From Oceanospirillaceae bacterium (GTDB taxonomy: Bacteria; Pseudomonadota; Gammaproteobacteria; Pseudomonadales; Oceanobacteraceae): 64,000 nt of DNA. Position numbers and translations under genes: made by a program. The notes beneath the pieces were generated by a model. The model saw only the letters and a list, made by a program, of their open reading frames with translations. It had not been told where the DNA came from and searched no databases. Positions 17,055 through 28,538 of this stretch are shown in pieces. The number at the start of each line of letters is the position of its first letter. Positions within the stretch are counted from its first letter, which is position 1. The stretch spans positions 1 through 64,000 of the forward strand of contig JACKOM010000006.1 of assembly GCA_024234265.1 (NCBI GenBank), written 5' to 3'.

Positions 17055-18025
17055 GGTAATTTAACGGTCAGATTTTCAGGCCAGGTGAGGCTGTCGTTGG
17101 TGCGTATATAGGCCAAACCACGCACGCCGGTTTTGACTTTTTCCTGATATTTTTCCAGCAGGGCCTGATCAATGCGTAATTTCACTTTGAACATCAGGTT
17201 GTCACGCTCTTCGTGGGTTTCCACGGATTTTGGTGTGAACTGCGCATCACCGGCAATAAAACTGACGGTAGCGGGAATTACATATTCAGGCACAGGGTCG
17301 AGAATTAAACGGGCTTCACCATTTACGCTGAGTTTACCGGCAACCGAGGCGGGCACAAAAATCGTCATGTAAACATCACTCACATCCAATAATGTCACCA
17401 CCCGGCCTCCGGCGGCCAATACTTCACCGGGTTTGGCCAGGGCATATTCAATGCGGCCGCTGTGGGGGGCTTTAATCTGGGTATCATCAATCACACTTTG
17501 CACTTCATCAAAACCGGCCTGCGCTGCATTGATGCTGGCTTCGGCACGTTTTACGCTAGCTTCGGCCAATTGCAACGCCGCCTGGGCAGATTCAAATTGG
17601 GCGCGGGCTTTGTCCATGGCATCCTGCGGTGCAATTTTTTGTTTATACATACTGCTGGTGCGTTCTAATTCGGCTTTGGCGAGTTTTAATTGGCTTTTGC
17701 GTTGAATCACTGCGGCACTGGCTTCTTCTTTGGCCCGGATCGCCTGTTCAATACCGGCCATGGATTGTTGCTGGCGGGCATTTACCTGGTTGGCGTCTAA
17801 GGTGGCGATTAAATCCCCGGCCTGCACCATCTGACCTTCCTGCACGGTCATTTCTTTTACGCGGCCTGCGGTTTTGGTAGCTACCTCAATTTGCTCGGCT
17901 TCTAATCTGCCATTGCTGACATACAAACCCTCAGGCAGTGTATTTTGCTGTTGTTGCCAATAAACAAAACCCGCCACGGCAATAACGGGCAACGCTAATA
18001 AATACAGGGGATTGGGCTTGGTCAT
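17051..18025 (-). CDS. HlyD-family membrane fusion adaptor (YhiI-like)
   Basis: This 324-residue periplasmic adaptor is anchored by an N-terminal helix (about 8-24). A lipoyl-like half (GRVKEMTVQEGQMVQAGDLI) leads into a coiled-coil hairpin (about 85-190), followed by the second lipoyl half (IKAPHSGRIEYALAKPGEVL) and a beta-barrel domain. Such adaptors link an inner-membrane exporter to TolC. It is the first gene of the exporter operon, with the fused ABC protein and the permease downstream. No TolC gene is near. A 212-base gap separates it from aacS. Confidence 0.9.
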   Translation of the reverse strand: MTKPNPLYLLALPVIAVAGFVYWQQQQNTLPEGLYVSNGRLEAEQIEVATKTAGRVKEMTVQEGQMVQAGDLIATLDANQVNARQQQSMAGIEQAIRAKEEASAAVIQRKSQLKLAKAELERTSSMYKQKIAPQDAMDKARAQFESAQAALQLAEASVKRAEASINAAQAGFDEVQSVIDDTQIKAPHSGRIEYALAKPGEVLAAGGRVVTLLDVSDVYMTIFVPASVAGKLSVNGEARLILDPVPEYVIPATVSFIAGDAQFTPKSVETHEERDNLMFKVKLRIDQALLEKYQEKVKTGVRGLAYIRTNDSLTWPENLTVKLP

Positions 18026-18172
18026 GGTGACTCCAAATTGGAAAATTCAGGCTGACATGCTGCACAGGAAAACATAACAGGGCAAGTGGCGTTTAAGGTA
18101 ACACTGTGTGGCGTGAATGGCATTGATATGCGGCAAAACAAATGTTCGCCGGGTGATGCAAACAAGAAGGGA

Positions 18173-18198
18173 TTGCCCGACAAACAACAGTCGGGCAA
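18173..18198 (-). terminator. Probable terminator of the liu operon
   Basis: TTGCCCGAC and GTCGGGCAA form a perfect 9-bp stem with an 8-base loop, about 40 bases past the aacS stop codon. The tract after it on the minus strand (TCCCTTCTT) is only moderately U-rich, so termination may be partial. Confidence 0.5.
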
Positions 18199-18236
18199 AG
18201 GTAAGTGTGCAGCAGATAGTTTTTAGCGGGCAGTTG

Positions 18237-20197
<1,961 letters not shown>

Positions 20198-20198
<1 letters not shown>

Positions 20199-21091
20199 TA
20201 TGAAGCCTTTAGTGCTTGTGCAGTTTTACTGCTATTAGGGCGCTGTAATTGTTGGCTGATAAAATTGCCGGCATCCATCAGTTTATTTAAATCTATGCCG
20301 GTATGGATTTGCATGCCATTTAACATGTACACCACATCTTCGCTTGCCACATTACCACTTGCGCCTTTTGCATAGGGGCAGCCGCCTAAACCGGCCACTG
20401 AGCTGTCCACTGTGCTGATACCCATTTGCAGGGCGGCATAAATATTTGCCAGGGCCATGCCGTAGGTGTCGTGGCAATGCACGGCGAGCTGTTGCATGGG
20501 TACCTCACGGGCGACCGTCGCGAGCATATGGCTGAAATTCAGCGGCGTGGCGGCGCCTATGGTATCGCCAAGGGATATTTCATAACAGCCCATTTCATAT
20601 AAAGCCTGCGTCACATCGGCTACGGCATGGGGCTGGATAAAACCTTCATAGGGGCATTGCACCACGCAAGAGACATAACCACGCACTTCAATACCCAGTT
20701 GCCGAGCCTGGGCCATGAGGGGTTCAAAACGTTTTAAACTTTCACTGATGGAGCAATTAATATTTTTCTGGCTGAAGCTCTCCGATGCGGCGGCAAAAAT
20801 AGCGACTTCTTTCGCGCCGGCGGCTATGGCCTGTTCAAAACCTTGTAAATTTGGGGTGAGGGCGCGAAACACCTGCGGATATTGACGTAGCCCCTCAAAA
20901 ACCTCCGCACTGCCGGCCATTTGTGGCACCCATTTAGGTGACACAAAACTACCGGCTTCTATGTGCTGCACCCCGGCGGCCAGCAGCTTTTCAATTAACT
21001 GAATTTTAACTTCGGGTTTGATGTTCTGTTTTTCATTTTGCAGGCCATCCCGTGGGCCTACTTCGACAATTTTCACTTTTGCAGGCAGCAT
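20198..21091 (-). CDS. liuE: Hydroxymethylglutaryl-CoA lyase
   Basis: This enzyme cleaves HMG-CoA to acetyl-CoA and acetoacetate, the last step specific to leucine breakdown. The metal-binding N-terminal motif VEVGPRDGLQNEK and the signature GLGGCPYAKGASGNVASEDV, which holds the catalytic cysteine, are both present. Conserved VHCHDTYGMALAN supplies the two metal-ligand histidines. The ATG at 21091 (MLPAKVKIVEV) is chosen; the frame extends upstream into liuD but those residues lack family resemblance. The start lies one base after the liuD stop codon, so translation is probably coupled. The length is 297 residues. Confidence 0.95.
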
Positions 21092-21092
21092 G

Positions 21093-23045
21093 TCAGGCTT
21101 CCTCCGCAGCAAATTCCAGCACACTGGCACCTTCTTTGAGTAAATCACCGACATTGTGGTAGAGGGCTGCAATTTTACCTGCGGCAGGGGCGTACACGCT
21201 GTGCTCCATTTTCATGGCTTCCATAATATACAGCAGGTCACCTTTGTTGACCGTTGCGCCGTTTTGCACCGCAAGGTGAATTAATGAGCCGTTCATGGGG
21301 GCATGCAGGCCGGATTCATCCTGACGGTTATGGCTGAAATCCGCGCGATATAAATCAAACTGCGCACGGCTGTATTGATCACATACATAAATTTGCGCGT
21401 CAGAAATTAAACAACGGGCCTGATAGTGTGTGCCATTAATGCGGTAGTGCAATTGATCGGCTTGCCAGTGGCCATTTAATAACAGGGTTTCGTCCTCCAG
21501 CACAATTTGCCAGCCATCTGCCTGCTGTTGCAGGCAAAACACCTGTTTTTCGCCATCTATTAATAATGTGATCTGGCGTTGTGCCGGTGCATTTAATAAA
21601 AAGCCATTTAATTGCTGCCAGATATTTTCCTGTGATGCCTGTGGAATTATCTGACTGAGCAGGGTGGCACATAATAAATGCACGGGTGTTTGTGGCATGG
21701 CCAGTTCATCAGCATGTTCGTTGATAAAATGGGTGGAGAGTTTTTCCTGCTGGAAATCCTCACATTGCAGCAGGCGCTGTAAAAACCCCAGGTTTGTAGT
21801 TAAACCGGCAATCTGATATTGCGCCAGGGCGCGTTGCATATTCAGGGCGCATTGTGCGCGAGTGTCACCGTGCACAATCAGTTTGGCAATCATAGGGTCA
21901 TAAAACGGGGAAATTTCATCACCACTCTGCACGCCGGTATCCAGGCGTACCCGCGCATTTAAAGCGGGTAATTGCAGGGCATCAATATGCCCGGCGGTGG
22001 GCAGAAAATCACGCTCGGTATCTTCGGCATAAATCCGCACTTCCATGGCATGGCCATGGCAAGGGATTTCAGCTTGTTTAAGGGGCAGGGGCACACCCTG
22101 GGCAACCTGTAATTGCCAGTCGACCAAGTCCAGGCCGGTAATCATTTCGGTGACGGGGTGTTCCACCTGCAGGCGGGTATTCATTTCCATGAAATAAAAA
22201 TCCTGCCCGTCGTATAAAAATTCCACTGTGCCTGCGCCGACATAATCAATGGCCTTGGCGGCGCGTACCGCCGCTTCACCCATGGCTTTGCGGGTGGCTG
22301 CGGGTAAGTTGGGGGCGGGGGCCTCTTCAAGCACTTTTTGGTGGCGGCGCTGGATGGAGCAATCCCGTTCATGCAGGTAAAGGCCATTGCCTTGCTGATC
22401 ACAAAATATCTGAATTTCCACGTGGCGTGGGTTCATGACATATTTTTCAATCAATACATGGTCGTCGCCAAAACCGCTTTTGGCTTCCCGTTTGGCGCTT
22501 AAAATTGCCTGTTCAATATCATCATTGGCCTGCACTATGCGCATGCCTTTACCACCGCCGCCGGCGCTGGCTTTAATTAATGCGGGGAAACCTGTGTTTT
22601 TTACCGCGTTGATTAACGTAACCATGGACTGATCATCGCCGTGGTAACCCGGCACCAGGGGTACACCGGCCTCTGTCATGAGTTTTTTGGCATGGGATTT
22701 TGAGCCCATGGCAACAATCGCACTGGCTGGCGGGCCAATAAAAATAATCTGGTTTTTTTCCAGTGCGGCGGCGAATTGGGAATTTTCCGATAAAAAACCA
22801 TAACCCGGGTGCACTGCATCGGCCTGGCTTTGAATGGCAACCTGCAGAATTTTGTCCTGATCGAGATAACTTTTACTCGGGGCGCTTTCACCTATGTAAT
22901 GGGCCTCATCGGCCATTTGCACGTGCAGGGCATTGGCATCTGCATCACTGTAAACTGCGATGCAATAAATGCCTTGCTGCTGTGCTGTGCGCATCACGCG
23001 GCAGGCAATTTCACCCCGGTTGGCAATTAATAACCGTTTAATCAT
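21093..23045 (-). CDS. liuD: Methylcrotonyl-CoA carboxylase, biotin-carrying alpha subunit
   Basis: This subunit carboxylates its own biotin and passes the carboxyl group to the beta subunit, which makes 3-methylglutaconyl-CoA. It has a biotin carboxylase N-domain (LLIANRGEIACRVMRT), an ATP-grasp domain with the Gly-rich loop ASAGGGGKGMRIV, and the catalytic MEMNTRLQVEHPVTE. A BT linker leads to the C-terminal biotinyl domain with the biotinylation site EAMKMEHS. The length of 650 residues is standard. Its start overlaps the liuC end by eight bases. The presence of liuA, B, C and E separates it from the related propionyl- and geranyl-CoA carboxylases. Confidence 0.95.
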   Translation of the reverse strand: MIKRLLIANRGEIACRVMRTAQQQGIYCIAVYSDADANALHVQMADEAHYIGESAPSKSYLDQDKILQVAIQSQADAVHPGYGFLSENSQFAAALEKNQIIFIGPPASAIVAMGSKSHAKKLMTEAGVPLVPGYHGDDQSMVTLINAVKNTGFPALIKASAGGGGKGMRIVQANDDIEQAILSAKREAKSGFGDDHVLIEKYVMNPRHVEIQIFCDQQGNGLYLHERDCSIQRRHQKVLEEAPAPNLPAATRKAMGEAAVRAAKAIDYVGAGTVEFLYDGQDFYFMEMNTRLQVEHPVTEMITGLDLVDWQLQVAQGVPLPLKQAEIPCHGHAMEVRIYAEDTERDFLPTAGHIDALQLPALNARVRLDTGVQSGDEISPFYDPMIAKLIVHGDTRAQCALNMQRALAQYQIAGLTTNLGFLQRLLQCEDFQQEKLSTHFINEHADELAMPQTPVHLLCATLLSQIIPQASQENIWQQLNGFLLNAPAQRQITLLIDGEKQVFCLQQQADGWQIVLEDETLLLNGHWQADQLHYRINGTHYQARCLISDAQIYVCDQYSRAQFDLYRADFSHNRQDESGLHAPMNGSLIHLAVQNGATVNKGDLLYIMEAMKMEHSVYAPAAGKIAALYHNVGDLLKEGASVLEFAAEEA

Positions 23046-23829
23046 GGGATGGCTCCGACCAGCTGGCCTGACGTTTTTCTAAAAAGGCGGATAAACCTTC
23101 CTGACCTTCGGGGCTGACCCGCAGGCGGGCAATTAAATCCACCGTATATTGGCGCACCTTATCATCGGCGGGTTCTGCCACCGTGTGAATTAAGGTTTTG
23201 CTGGCTTGCACTGCAGCGGGGCCATTGGCGCAGATATGCTGGCTGAGCTGCGCAGCTTTTTCCGCCATGGCGGTTTCGTCGGCAAAGGTTTCGTGAATTA
23301 AACCGAGCAATTTAGCGTGCTGTGCATCAAACACTTCACCGCTTAAAAAATAACGGCGGCAGGCCCGTGCACCCATGGCGGCTAATACAAAGGGGCTGAT
23401 CACCGCCGGGCTTAAACCGATTTTCACTTCGCTTAAACAAAATTTGGCAGAATCGGTGGCAAGGGCAATATCGCAGCAGCTGATTAAACCCACTGCGCCG
23501 CCAAAGGCAGAGCCTTTTGTCATGACGATGGTGGGTTTATTTAAATAATTAAGTTTGTACATTAACTCCGCAAGGCGCTGTGCATCGGCGCGGTTTTGCT
23601 CTTCACTGAGCTGGCCCATGCGTTTCATCCAGGCGAGGTCCGCACCGGCGGAAAAATGTTTGCCATTGGCAAGCAGAATAACCACACGCAGGTTGTTATC
23701 GGCACTGATGTCATCGAGATGCTGAATAAATAATTCGATAAATTCATCATCAAACGCGTTATGCACATCCACCCGGTTAAGGGTTAACCAGGCAACTTGT
23801 CCCTGTTTTTTTAAGAGTATTTTTTCCAT
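23038..23829 (-). CDS. liuC: Methylglutaconyl-CoA hydratase
   Basis: This crotonase-family enzyme hydrates 3-methylglutaconyl-CoA to HMG-CoA. The oxyanion-hole motif GKHFSAGADLAWMKRMG (about 51-67) and the second motif GGAVGLISCCDIALATDSAKF are clear, followed by EVKIGLSPAVISPFV. ADLAWM with the following helix is typical of the LiuC/AUH branch. The length is 263 residues. The gene lies eight bases after liuB and overlaps liuD. Confidence 0.93.
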   Translation of the reverse strand: MEKILLKKQGQVAWLTLNRVDVHNAFDDEFIELFIQHLDDISADNNLRVVILLANGKHFSAGADLAWMKRMGQLSEEQNRADAQRLAELMYKLNYLNKPTIVMTKGSAFGGAVGLISCCDIALATDSAKFCLSEVKIGLSPAVISPFVLAAMGARACRRYFLSGEVFDAQHAKLLGLIHETFADETAMAEKAAQLSQHICANGPAAVQASKTLIHTVAEPADDKVRQYTVDLIARLRVSPEGQEGLSAFLEKRQASWSEPSHD

Positions 23830-23837
23830 GTTGTCTC

Positions 23838-25445
23838 CTACATGCGGAACACGCCAAAGCGTGTTTCCTGCGCGGGTGCATTCATTGCGGCGCTGAGTGC
23901 CAAACCTAAAACATCTCGGCTCTGGGCCGGGTCTATCACGCCGTCATCCCACAGGCGTGCACTGGCGTAATAGGGGTGGCCTTCACGTTCGTATTTGGCG
24001 AGCAGGGGTTTTTTAAATTCCGCCTGGGCATTTGCATCGAAGGTTTCACCGCGTTTTTCGCGGGCCTCTTTGGTGATTAAGGTCATCACCCCGGCGGCCT
24101 GTTCGCCACCCATCACGGAAATGCGTGCGTTGGGCCACATCCACATAAAATTCGGATCATAGGCGCGCCCGCACATGCCGTAGTTACCGGCACCAAAACT
24201 ACCGCCGACCACTAAGGTGAATTTTGGCACTTTGGCGCAGGCCACGGCGTTGACCATTTTTGCGCCGTGTTTGGCAATGCCTTCGGCTTCGTATTTGGAA
24301 CCCACCATAAAACCCGTGATATTTTGCAGGAATATCAGCGGAATATTGCGCTGGCAGCATAATTCAATAAAGTTGGCACCTTTTTGGGCGGATTCGGAGA
24401 ATAAAATCCCGTTGTTGGCGACTATGCCCACCGGATAACCCCACAGGCGGGCAAAACCACAAATTAAGGTGGTGCCATACCGGCTTTTGTATTCATCAAA
24501 ATCGGAATCATCCACTAAACGTGCAATTAATTCGCGGATATCCCAGGGTTTTTTTACATCAGCACTCACAATGCCGTAAATTTCTTCGGCTGGGTAACGG
24601 GGGGCAATCACAGGGGCCGGTAATAAAGGGTTGGCTTTTTGCCAGTTAAGACGGCTGATTTGTGCCCGAGCAATTAACAGGGCGTGTTCATCGTTTTCGG
24701 CGAGATGATCGGCCACACCGGATGTGCCGGTGTGCATATCACCGCCACCAAGGGTTTCGGCATCGACTTCTTCGCCGGTGGCCATTTTCACCAGCGGCGG
24801 GCCGGCTAAAAATATGGTGCCTTGCTCTCGCACGATAATCGAAACATCCGCCATGGCAGGCACGTAGGCACCCCCGGCGGTGCAGCTGCCCATGACCACG
24901 GCAATTTGTGGAATGCCGGCGGCGGACATATTGGCCTGGTTATAAAAAATGCGCCCGAAGTGATCGCGGTCGGGAAATACTTCATCTTGGCGGGGCAAAT
25001 TAGCGCCGCCACTGTCCACTAAATAAATACAGGGCAGGCGATTTTTCAGGGCAATTTCCTGGGCGCGTAAATGTTTTTTGACGGTTAACGGATAATAGGA
25101 ACCACCTTTGACCGTGGCATCGTTCGCGACAATCATGCATTCCACGCCGCTGACACGGCCAATGCCTGCCACTACACCGGCGCAGGGTACGTCATCTTCA
25201 TACACCTGATGGGCAGCTAACTGGCCGATTTCCAAAAAGGCCGAGCCGCTGTCCAATAGGGTAGCGATGCGTTCACGGGCCAATAATTTACCGCGGCTTT
25301 TATGCCGTTGCTGGGCTTGTTCGCCGCCGCCTAACGCAATTGTGATTTGCAGTTGGCGCAGGTCATTCACCAGTGCCAGCATGTTTTTTTGGTTGTCAGC
25401 AAATTGTGCGGCCTGCACATTCACATTTGACTCAAGTATCGCCAT
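23838..25445 (-). CDS. liuB: Methylcrotonyl-CoA carboxylase, carboxyltransferase beta subunit
   Basis: This subunit transfers the carboxyl group from biotin to 3-methylcrotonyl-CoA. It has two crotonase-like carboxyltransferase domains in 535 residues. The first has the acyl-CoA-binding stretch LVDSGGANLPRQDEVFPD and GSCTAGGAYVPAM; the second has QNITGFMVGSKYEAEGIAK and GGSFGAGNYGMCGRAYDP. These are MCC-beta signatures rather than propionyl-CoA carboxylase ones. It lies 11 bases after liuA. Confidence 0.95.
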   Translation of the reverse strand: MAILESNVNVQAAQFADNQKNMLALVNDLRQLQITIALGGGEQAQQRHKSRGKLLARERIATLLDSGSAFLEIGQLAAHQVYEDDVPCAGVVAGIGRVSGVECMIVANDATVKGGSYYPLTVKKHLRAQEIALKNRLPCIYLVDSGGANLPRQDEVFPDRDHFGRIFYNQANMSAAGIPQIAVVMGSCTAGGAYVPAMADVSIIVREQGTIFLAGPPLVKMATGEEVDAETLGGGDMHTGTSGVADHLAENDEHALLIARAQISRLNWQKANPLLPAPVIAPRYPAEEIYGIVSADVKKPWDIRELIARLVDDSDFDEYKSRYGTTLICGFARLWGYPVGIVANNGILFSESAQKGANFIELCCQRNIPLIFLQNITGFMVGSKYEAEGIAKHGAKMVNAVACAKVPKFTLVVGGSFGAGNYGMCGRAYDPNFMWMWPNARISVMGGEQAAGVMTLITKEAREKRGETFDANAQAEFKKPLLAKYEREGHPYYASARLWDDGVIDPAQSRDVLGLALSAAMNAPAQETRFGVFRM

Positions 25446-25456
25446 GGTGCTGTGCC

Positions 25457-26626
25457 TTATTTGCTTTCGCTGAATAATTCGCGGCCAATTAACATGCGGC
25501 GGATTTCGCTGGTGCCCGCGCCGATTTCATACAGTTTGGCATCACGCAATAAACGCCCGGTGGGGAAATCATTGATATAACCATTACCGCCTAAAATCTG
25601 AATGGCATCCAGGGCCATCTGTGTGGCTTTTTCTGCGCAGTATAAAATCACACCGGCAGCATCTTTGCGGGTGGTTTCACCACGGTCACAGGCGGCGGCC
25701 ACTGCATATAAATAGGCGCGGCAGGCGGCGAGGGTGCTGTACATGTCAGCCACTTTGCCCTGAATTAATTGAAATTCACCTATGCTCTGACCAAATTGTT
25801 TGCGGTCGTGAATATAGGGCACCACCACATCCATACAGGCCTGCATAATGCCGACGGGGCCGGCGGCCAATACCACACGTTCGTAATCCAGGCCGCTCAT
25901 TAAAACCTGCACACCGCGGTTTTCAGCACCGAGAATATTTTCCGCCGGTACTTTGCAATCCTGAAAAATCAGCTCACAGGTATTGGAGCCACGCATGCCG
26001 AGTTTGTCGAGTTTGGGGCCGCGGCTGAAACCCGCGTAATCGCGCTCGACAATAAAGGCGGTAATGCCGTGGGGGCCTTTGCTGCTATCGGTTTTGGCGT
26101 AGACCACATATACGTTGGCATCCGGGCCGTTGGTGATCCACATTTTGTTGCCGTTAAGCACATATACATCGCCTTTTTTATCGGCGCGTAATTTCATGCT
26201 GACCACATCGGAACCCGCGTTGGGTTCGCTCATGGCGAGGGCGCCGATATGTTCACCGGAAATTAATTTGGGCAGGTATTTTTTGCGTTGTGCATCATTA
26301 CCATTGCGGTAAATTTGATTCACACACAGGTTGGAAAATGCACCATAACTTAATGCCACGGAAGCCGAAGCGCGGCTGATTTCTTCCATGGCCACGGCAT
26401 GGGCAAGGTAACCCATGCCACTGCCACCTAACTCTTCGGAGACGGTAATACCCAGCAGGCCCATATCACCAAACTGACGCCACAGCTGGTTGGGGAAAGT
26501 ATTGTTTTTATCGACTTCTGCGGCGATAGGGGCAATTTGCTGGCTGGCAAATTCGCGCACCTGATCGCGCAGCATATCGATGGTTTCACCCAGATTAAAG
26601 TTGAGTGAGGTGTATTGGTTAGCCAT
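25457..26626 (-). CDS. liuA: Isovaleryl-CoA dehydrogenase
   Basis: This FAD enzyme oxidises isovaleryl-CoA to 3-methylcrotonyl-CoA and passes electrons to ETF. In 389 residues it has the acyl-CoA dehydrogenase signatures ALAMSEPNAGSDVVSMKL and QILGGNGYINDFPTGRLLRD, and the end motif YEIGAGTSEIRRMLIGREL. The catalytic glutamate of this subfamily is in GLDYERVVLA, where isovaleryl-CoA dehydrogenases place it. It is the first enzyme gene of the operon, 122 bases after liuR. A short GCTGCC/GGCAGC hairpin lies in that gap. Confidence 0.95.
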   Translation of the reverse strand: MANQYTSLNFNLGETIDMLRDQVREFASQQIAPIAAEVDKNNTFPNQLWRQFGDMGLLGITVSEELGGSGMGYLAHAVAMEEISRASASVALSYGAFSNLCVNQIYRNGNDAQRKKYLPKLISGEHIGALAMSEPNAGSDVVSMKLRADKKGDVYVLNGNKMWITNGPDANVYVVYAKTDSSKGPHGITAFIVERDYAGFSRGPKLDKLGMRGSNTCELIFQDCKVPAENILGAENRGVQVLMSGLDYERVVLAAGPVGIMQACMDVVVPYIHDRKQFGQSIGEFQLIQGKVADMYSTLAACRAYLYAVAAACDRGETTRKDAAGVILYCAEKATQMALDAIQILGGNGYINDFPTGRLLRDAKLYEIGAGTSEIRRMLIGRELFSESK

Positions 26627-26748
26627 AAAAGTCTCCTATCCGCTGCCATAGGGCAGCTGGGTTAATCGGTATTTTTATTGTTATTTTGCCGGTGGACAGC
26701 AGCCTTACGGCCTCACCCTTATTTTTATGCCCGCAGTATAAACGCGGG

Positions 26749-27135
26749 TTATTTCAATTGTTTTTTCATCGCGGCTTTAACACGTTTTTCCTGGGCATCA
26801 AGCTCCATCATGGCCTGTTCAATTTCATGCAACTGGTGCTGCATGCGCTCGCGACTTTCGGCAATTTTTTCCAGCACCCGTTTGTATTGGGCCTGATTGC
26901 CGGATGGGTCATACATTTCAATTAGTTCACGGCTTTCGGCTAAGGTCCAGCCGAGGCGTTTACCACGCATGATGAGTTTTAATTTCACATAATCGGCGTG
27001 GGTATAAATGCGTTTTTGCCCGTCCCGCGCCGGGGCGAGCAGACCTTCGCTTTCATAAAAGCGGATGGCCCGGGTGGTGGTATCAAACTCCTGGGCGAAG
27101 TCACTGATGCTGTAGGTGCGCTCTGGTTTACTCAT
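26749..27135 (-). CDS. liuR: MerR-family regulator LiuR
   Basis: LiuR is the MerR-type regulator of branched-chain amino acid catabolism in proteobacteria. The 128 residues comprise the winged helix (YSISDFAQEFDTTTRAIRFY, then ESEGLLAPARDGQKRIYT) and a dimerising helix (about 80-120) rich in Glu and Arg. No cysteine effector site for metals is present. The gene heads the liuABCDE-aacS operon and faces a 16-bp palindrome at 27167-27182, so repression of its own promoter and of the operon is likely. Confidence 0.9.
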   Translation of the reverse strand: MSKPERTYSISDFAQEFDTTTRAIRFYESEGLLAPARDGQKRIYTHADYVKLKLIMRGKRLGWTLAESRELIEMYDPSGNQAQYKRVLEKIAESRERMQHQLHEIEQAMMELDAQEKRVKAAMKKQLK

Positions 27136-27166
27136 GGATTACCTCTTGAGCAAGTGTAAAACCAAG

Positions 27167-27182
27167 TTGACGTTTACGTCAA
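27167..27182. promoter_or_regulatory. Palindromic operator, probably LiuR-binding, overlapping a -35 box
   Basis: TTGACGTTTACGTCAA is an inverted repeat 32 bases upstream of the liuR start. On the minus strand an overlapping TTGACG can serve as -35, with TACACT 18 bases on as -10. This matches the kind of palindrome reported for LiuR regulons. The same site lies upstream of the divergent coiled-coil gene at 27291 and could affect it as well. Confidence 0.65.
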
Positions 27183-27290
27183 CGTAACTTATATGACTTT
27201 AGTGATAGGAAGCAGTGTACTTTTGTGCCATTTGCGCAAATGCCTGCTTTGTTATGCTGGGGGCCTATTTCATCACGCGACAGAGGCCAT

Positions 27291-27905
27291 ATGACTGCAA
27301 GTGTGCGTCAAGCGGTGAGCAAGGTTATTCCGTTGTCTGATCATCTTACCTCCATGCCGGATATGGCCCCGGTGCTCTGTGATCTGAATCAGCTGGAGAG
27401 TGAACGGCAGCAATGGCTGGCGGAGCGTATTACGTTTTCTGCTCAGTTGCGCGGGCGTGAACAGGAACTACAACAGGTGAAAATTCAGCTGTTAAGGGCG
27501 CAAAAACGTGAGCAGGAGTACCACGCGGACTTCGCCCAGTGCAAACGTGTGCTGGCTACCTTGCAGAAGAAGGCCAATAGCCAGCAACTGGATATGGAGA
27601 GCATTTTTGGTTCGGCAATCAGTTTGTTAAATACGGAAGTTAAAAAACTGAAGATTGCGTTGCAGGACAGTGAAGGGTTTCGCAGTGATGCGGAAAAACG
27701 TTTGCAGGCGCAGCGCGAAGTATTGTTGGCCCGACAGAAGGAGTTGTATCAATTACGTGAGCTGCTGCGTGAAAGTGAAAATAAACGTGAATACCTGGAA
27801 CGTTTAATCAGCCAGCCTATGCAGCGTATGGCTGATAATCTGCAAGGGCAGGGCCTGGCAAAAAGAATTGCGGTTTTACTCGGGCGGTTTGGGTTTTCCC
27901 GTTAA
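27291..27905 (+). CDS. Unknown coiled-coil protein
   Basis: This 204-residue soluble protein consists mostly of a long heptad-like helix (about 35-185) rich in Glu, Arg, Gln and Leu, for example REQELQQVKIQLLRAQKREQ and LYQLRELLRESENKREYLER. It ends in a short basic tail (LAKRIAVLLGRFGFSR). The ATG at 27291 has AGAGG seven bases upstream; the longer frame to 27225 is rejected. It diverges from liuR, with the LiuR-type palindrome between them, and converges on a methyltransferase gene. The family is not recognised; the shape suggests a scaffold or polar-tether role, which is speculation. Confidence 0.6.
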   Translation: MTASVRQAVSKVIPLSDHLTSMPDMAPVLCDLNQLESERQQWLAERITFSAQLRGREQELQQVKIQLLRAQKREQEYHADFAQCKRVLATLQKKANSQQLDMESIFGSAISLLNTEVKKLKIALQDSEGFRSDAEKRLQAQREVLLARQKELYQLRELLRESENKREYLERLISQPMQRMADNLQGQGLAKRIAVLLGRFGFSR

Positions 27906-27908
27906 GTA

Positions 27909-28505
27909 TTATTGGGGTTTTTGTGCAATCAGTTGTACAACTGCCCCAACACCCGTATGGTATTTTCCTTCCTGAATGTCCCGCATGGCATTTTGCAATA
28001 ATAAAATATTCAGATCTTTGCAGCTGGCTTTTAATTCCTCCAGCGCCATCAGCATGTCAGGATTTTTGGGACCACCCGTGCCGATGTTTAATTGCTCCGC
28101 GCGATAGGTTTCTAATATAAATAAGCCACCCGGTTTCAGGGCCGCAGGAATCTGAGCATGTAAGTTCAAACGCACTTCTTTGGGCGTGTGTGCAAAAATT
28201 GAAACAATCAGATCATAACTCTGGGGGGCAATCTTCAGTTGCGCCAGATCCAGGCAACGGGTCTGAATGTTAACCTTATGCTGGCTGGCGAGTTGTTGCG
28301 CTTTTGCCAGACCCACGGCGGAGCTGTCGACCGCATCTACCTGATAACCCAGCTGGGCAAGATAAACGCCGTTACGGCCTTCGCCCTCCGCGAGGCACAG
28401 GGCATTTTGAGCGGTAAGCGTTGTATCACGTATTACACTGCGCAGAAAATCATTGGCGGCAGTGCCGTAGGCAAACCCAGGTTCTGCGTAACGTTCATCC
28501 CACAT
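27909..28505 (-). CDS. Class I SAM-dependent methyltransferase
   Basis: This 198-residue protein begins MWDERYAEPGFAYGTAANDF, as in the TehB-like and related small-molecule methyltransferases. Motif I is LCLAEGEGRNGVYLAQ (glutamate-rich variant of the SAM loop) and VDAVDSS is the acidic strand end; YDLIVSIFAHTP and LKPGGLFILETY follow as motifs IV and V. The substrate cannot be told; tellurite or thiol compounds are possible from family members. It converges on the coiled-coil gene with three bases between. Confidence 0.82.
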   Translation of the reverse strand: MWDERYAEPGFAYGTAANDFLRSVIRDTTLTAQNALCLAEGEGRNGVYLAQLGYQVDAVDSSAVGLAKAQQLASQHKVNIQTRCLDLAQLKIAPQSYDLIVSIFAHTPKEVRLNLHAQIPAALKPGGLFILETYRAEQLNIGTGGPKNPDMLMALEELKASCKDLNILLLQNAMRDIQEGKYHTGVGAVVQLIAQKPQ

Positions 28506-28538
28506 AATAACCTCTGATTATTGGCCGTGTGTCTGGTG

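Noticed and set aside
26729..26748. CCCGC/GCGGG stem between liuR and liuA as an attenuator
   Set aside because: No U-tract follows on the minus strand and no competing structure or leader peptide is visible.
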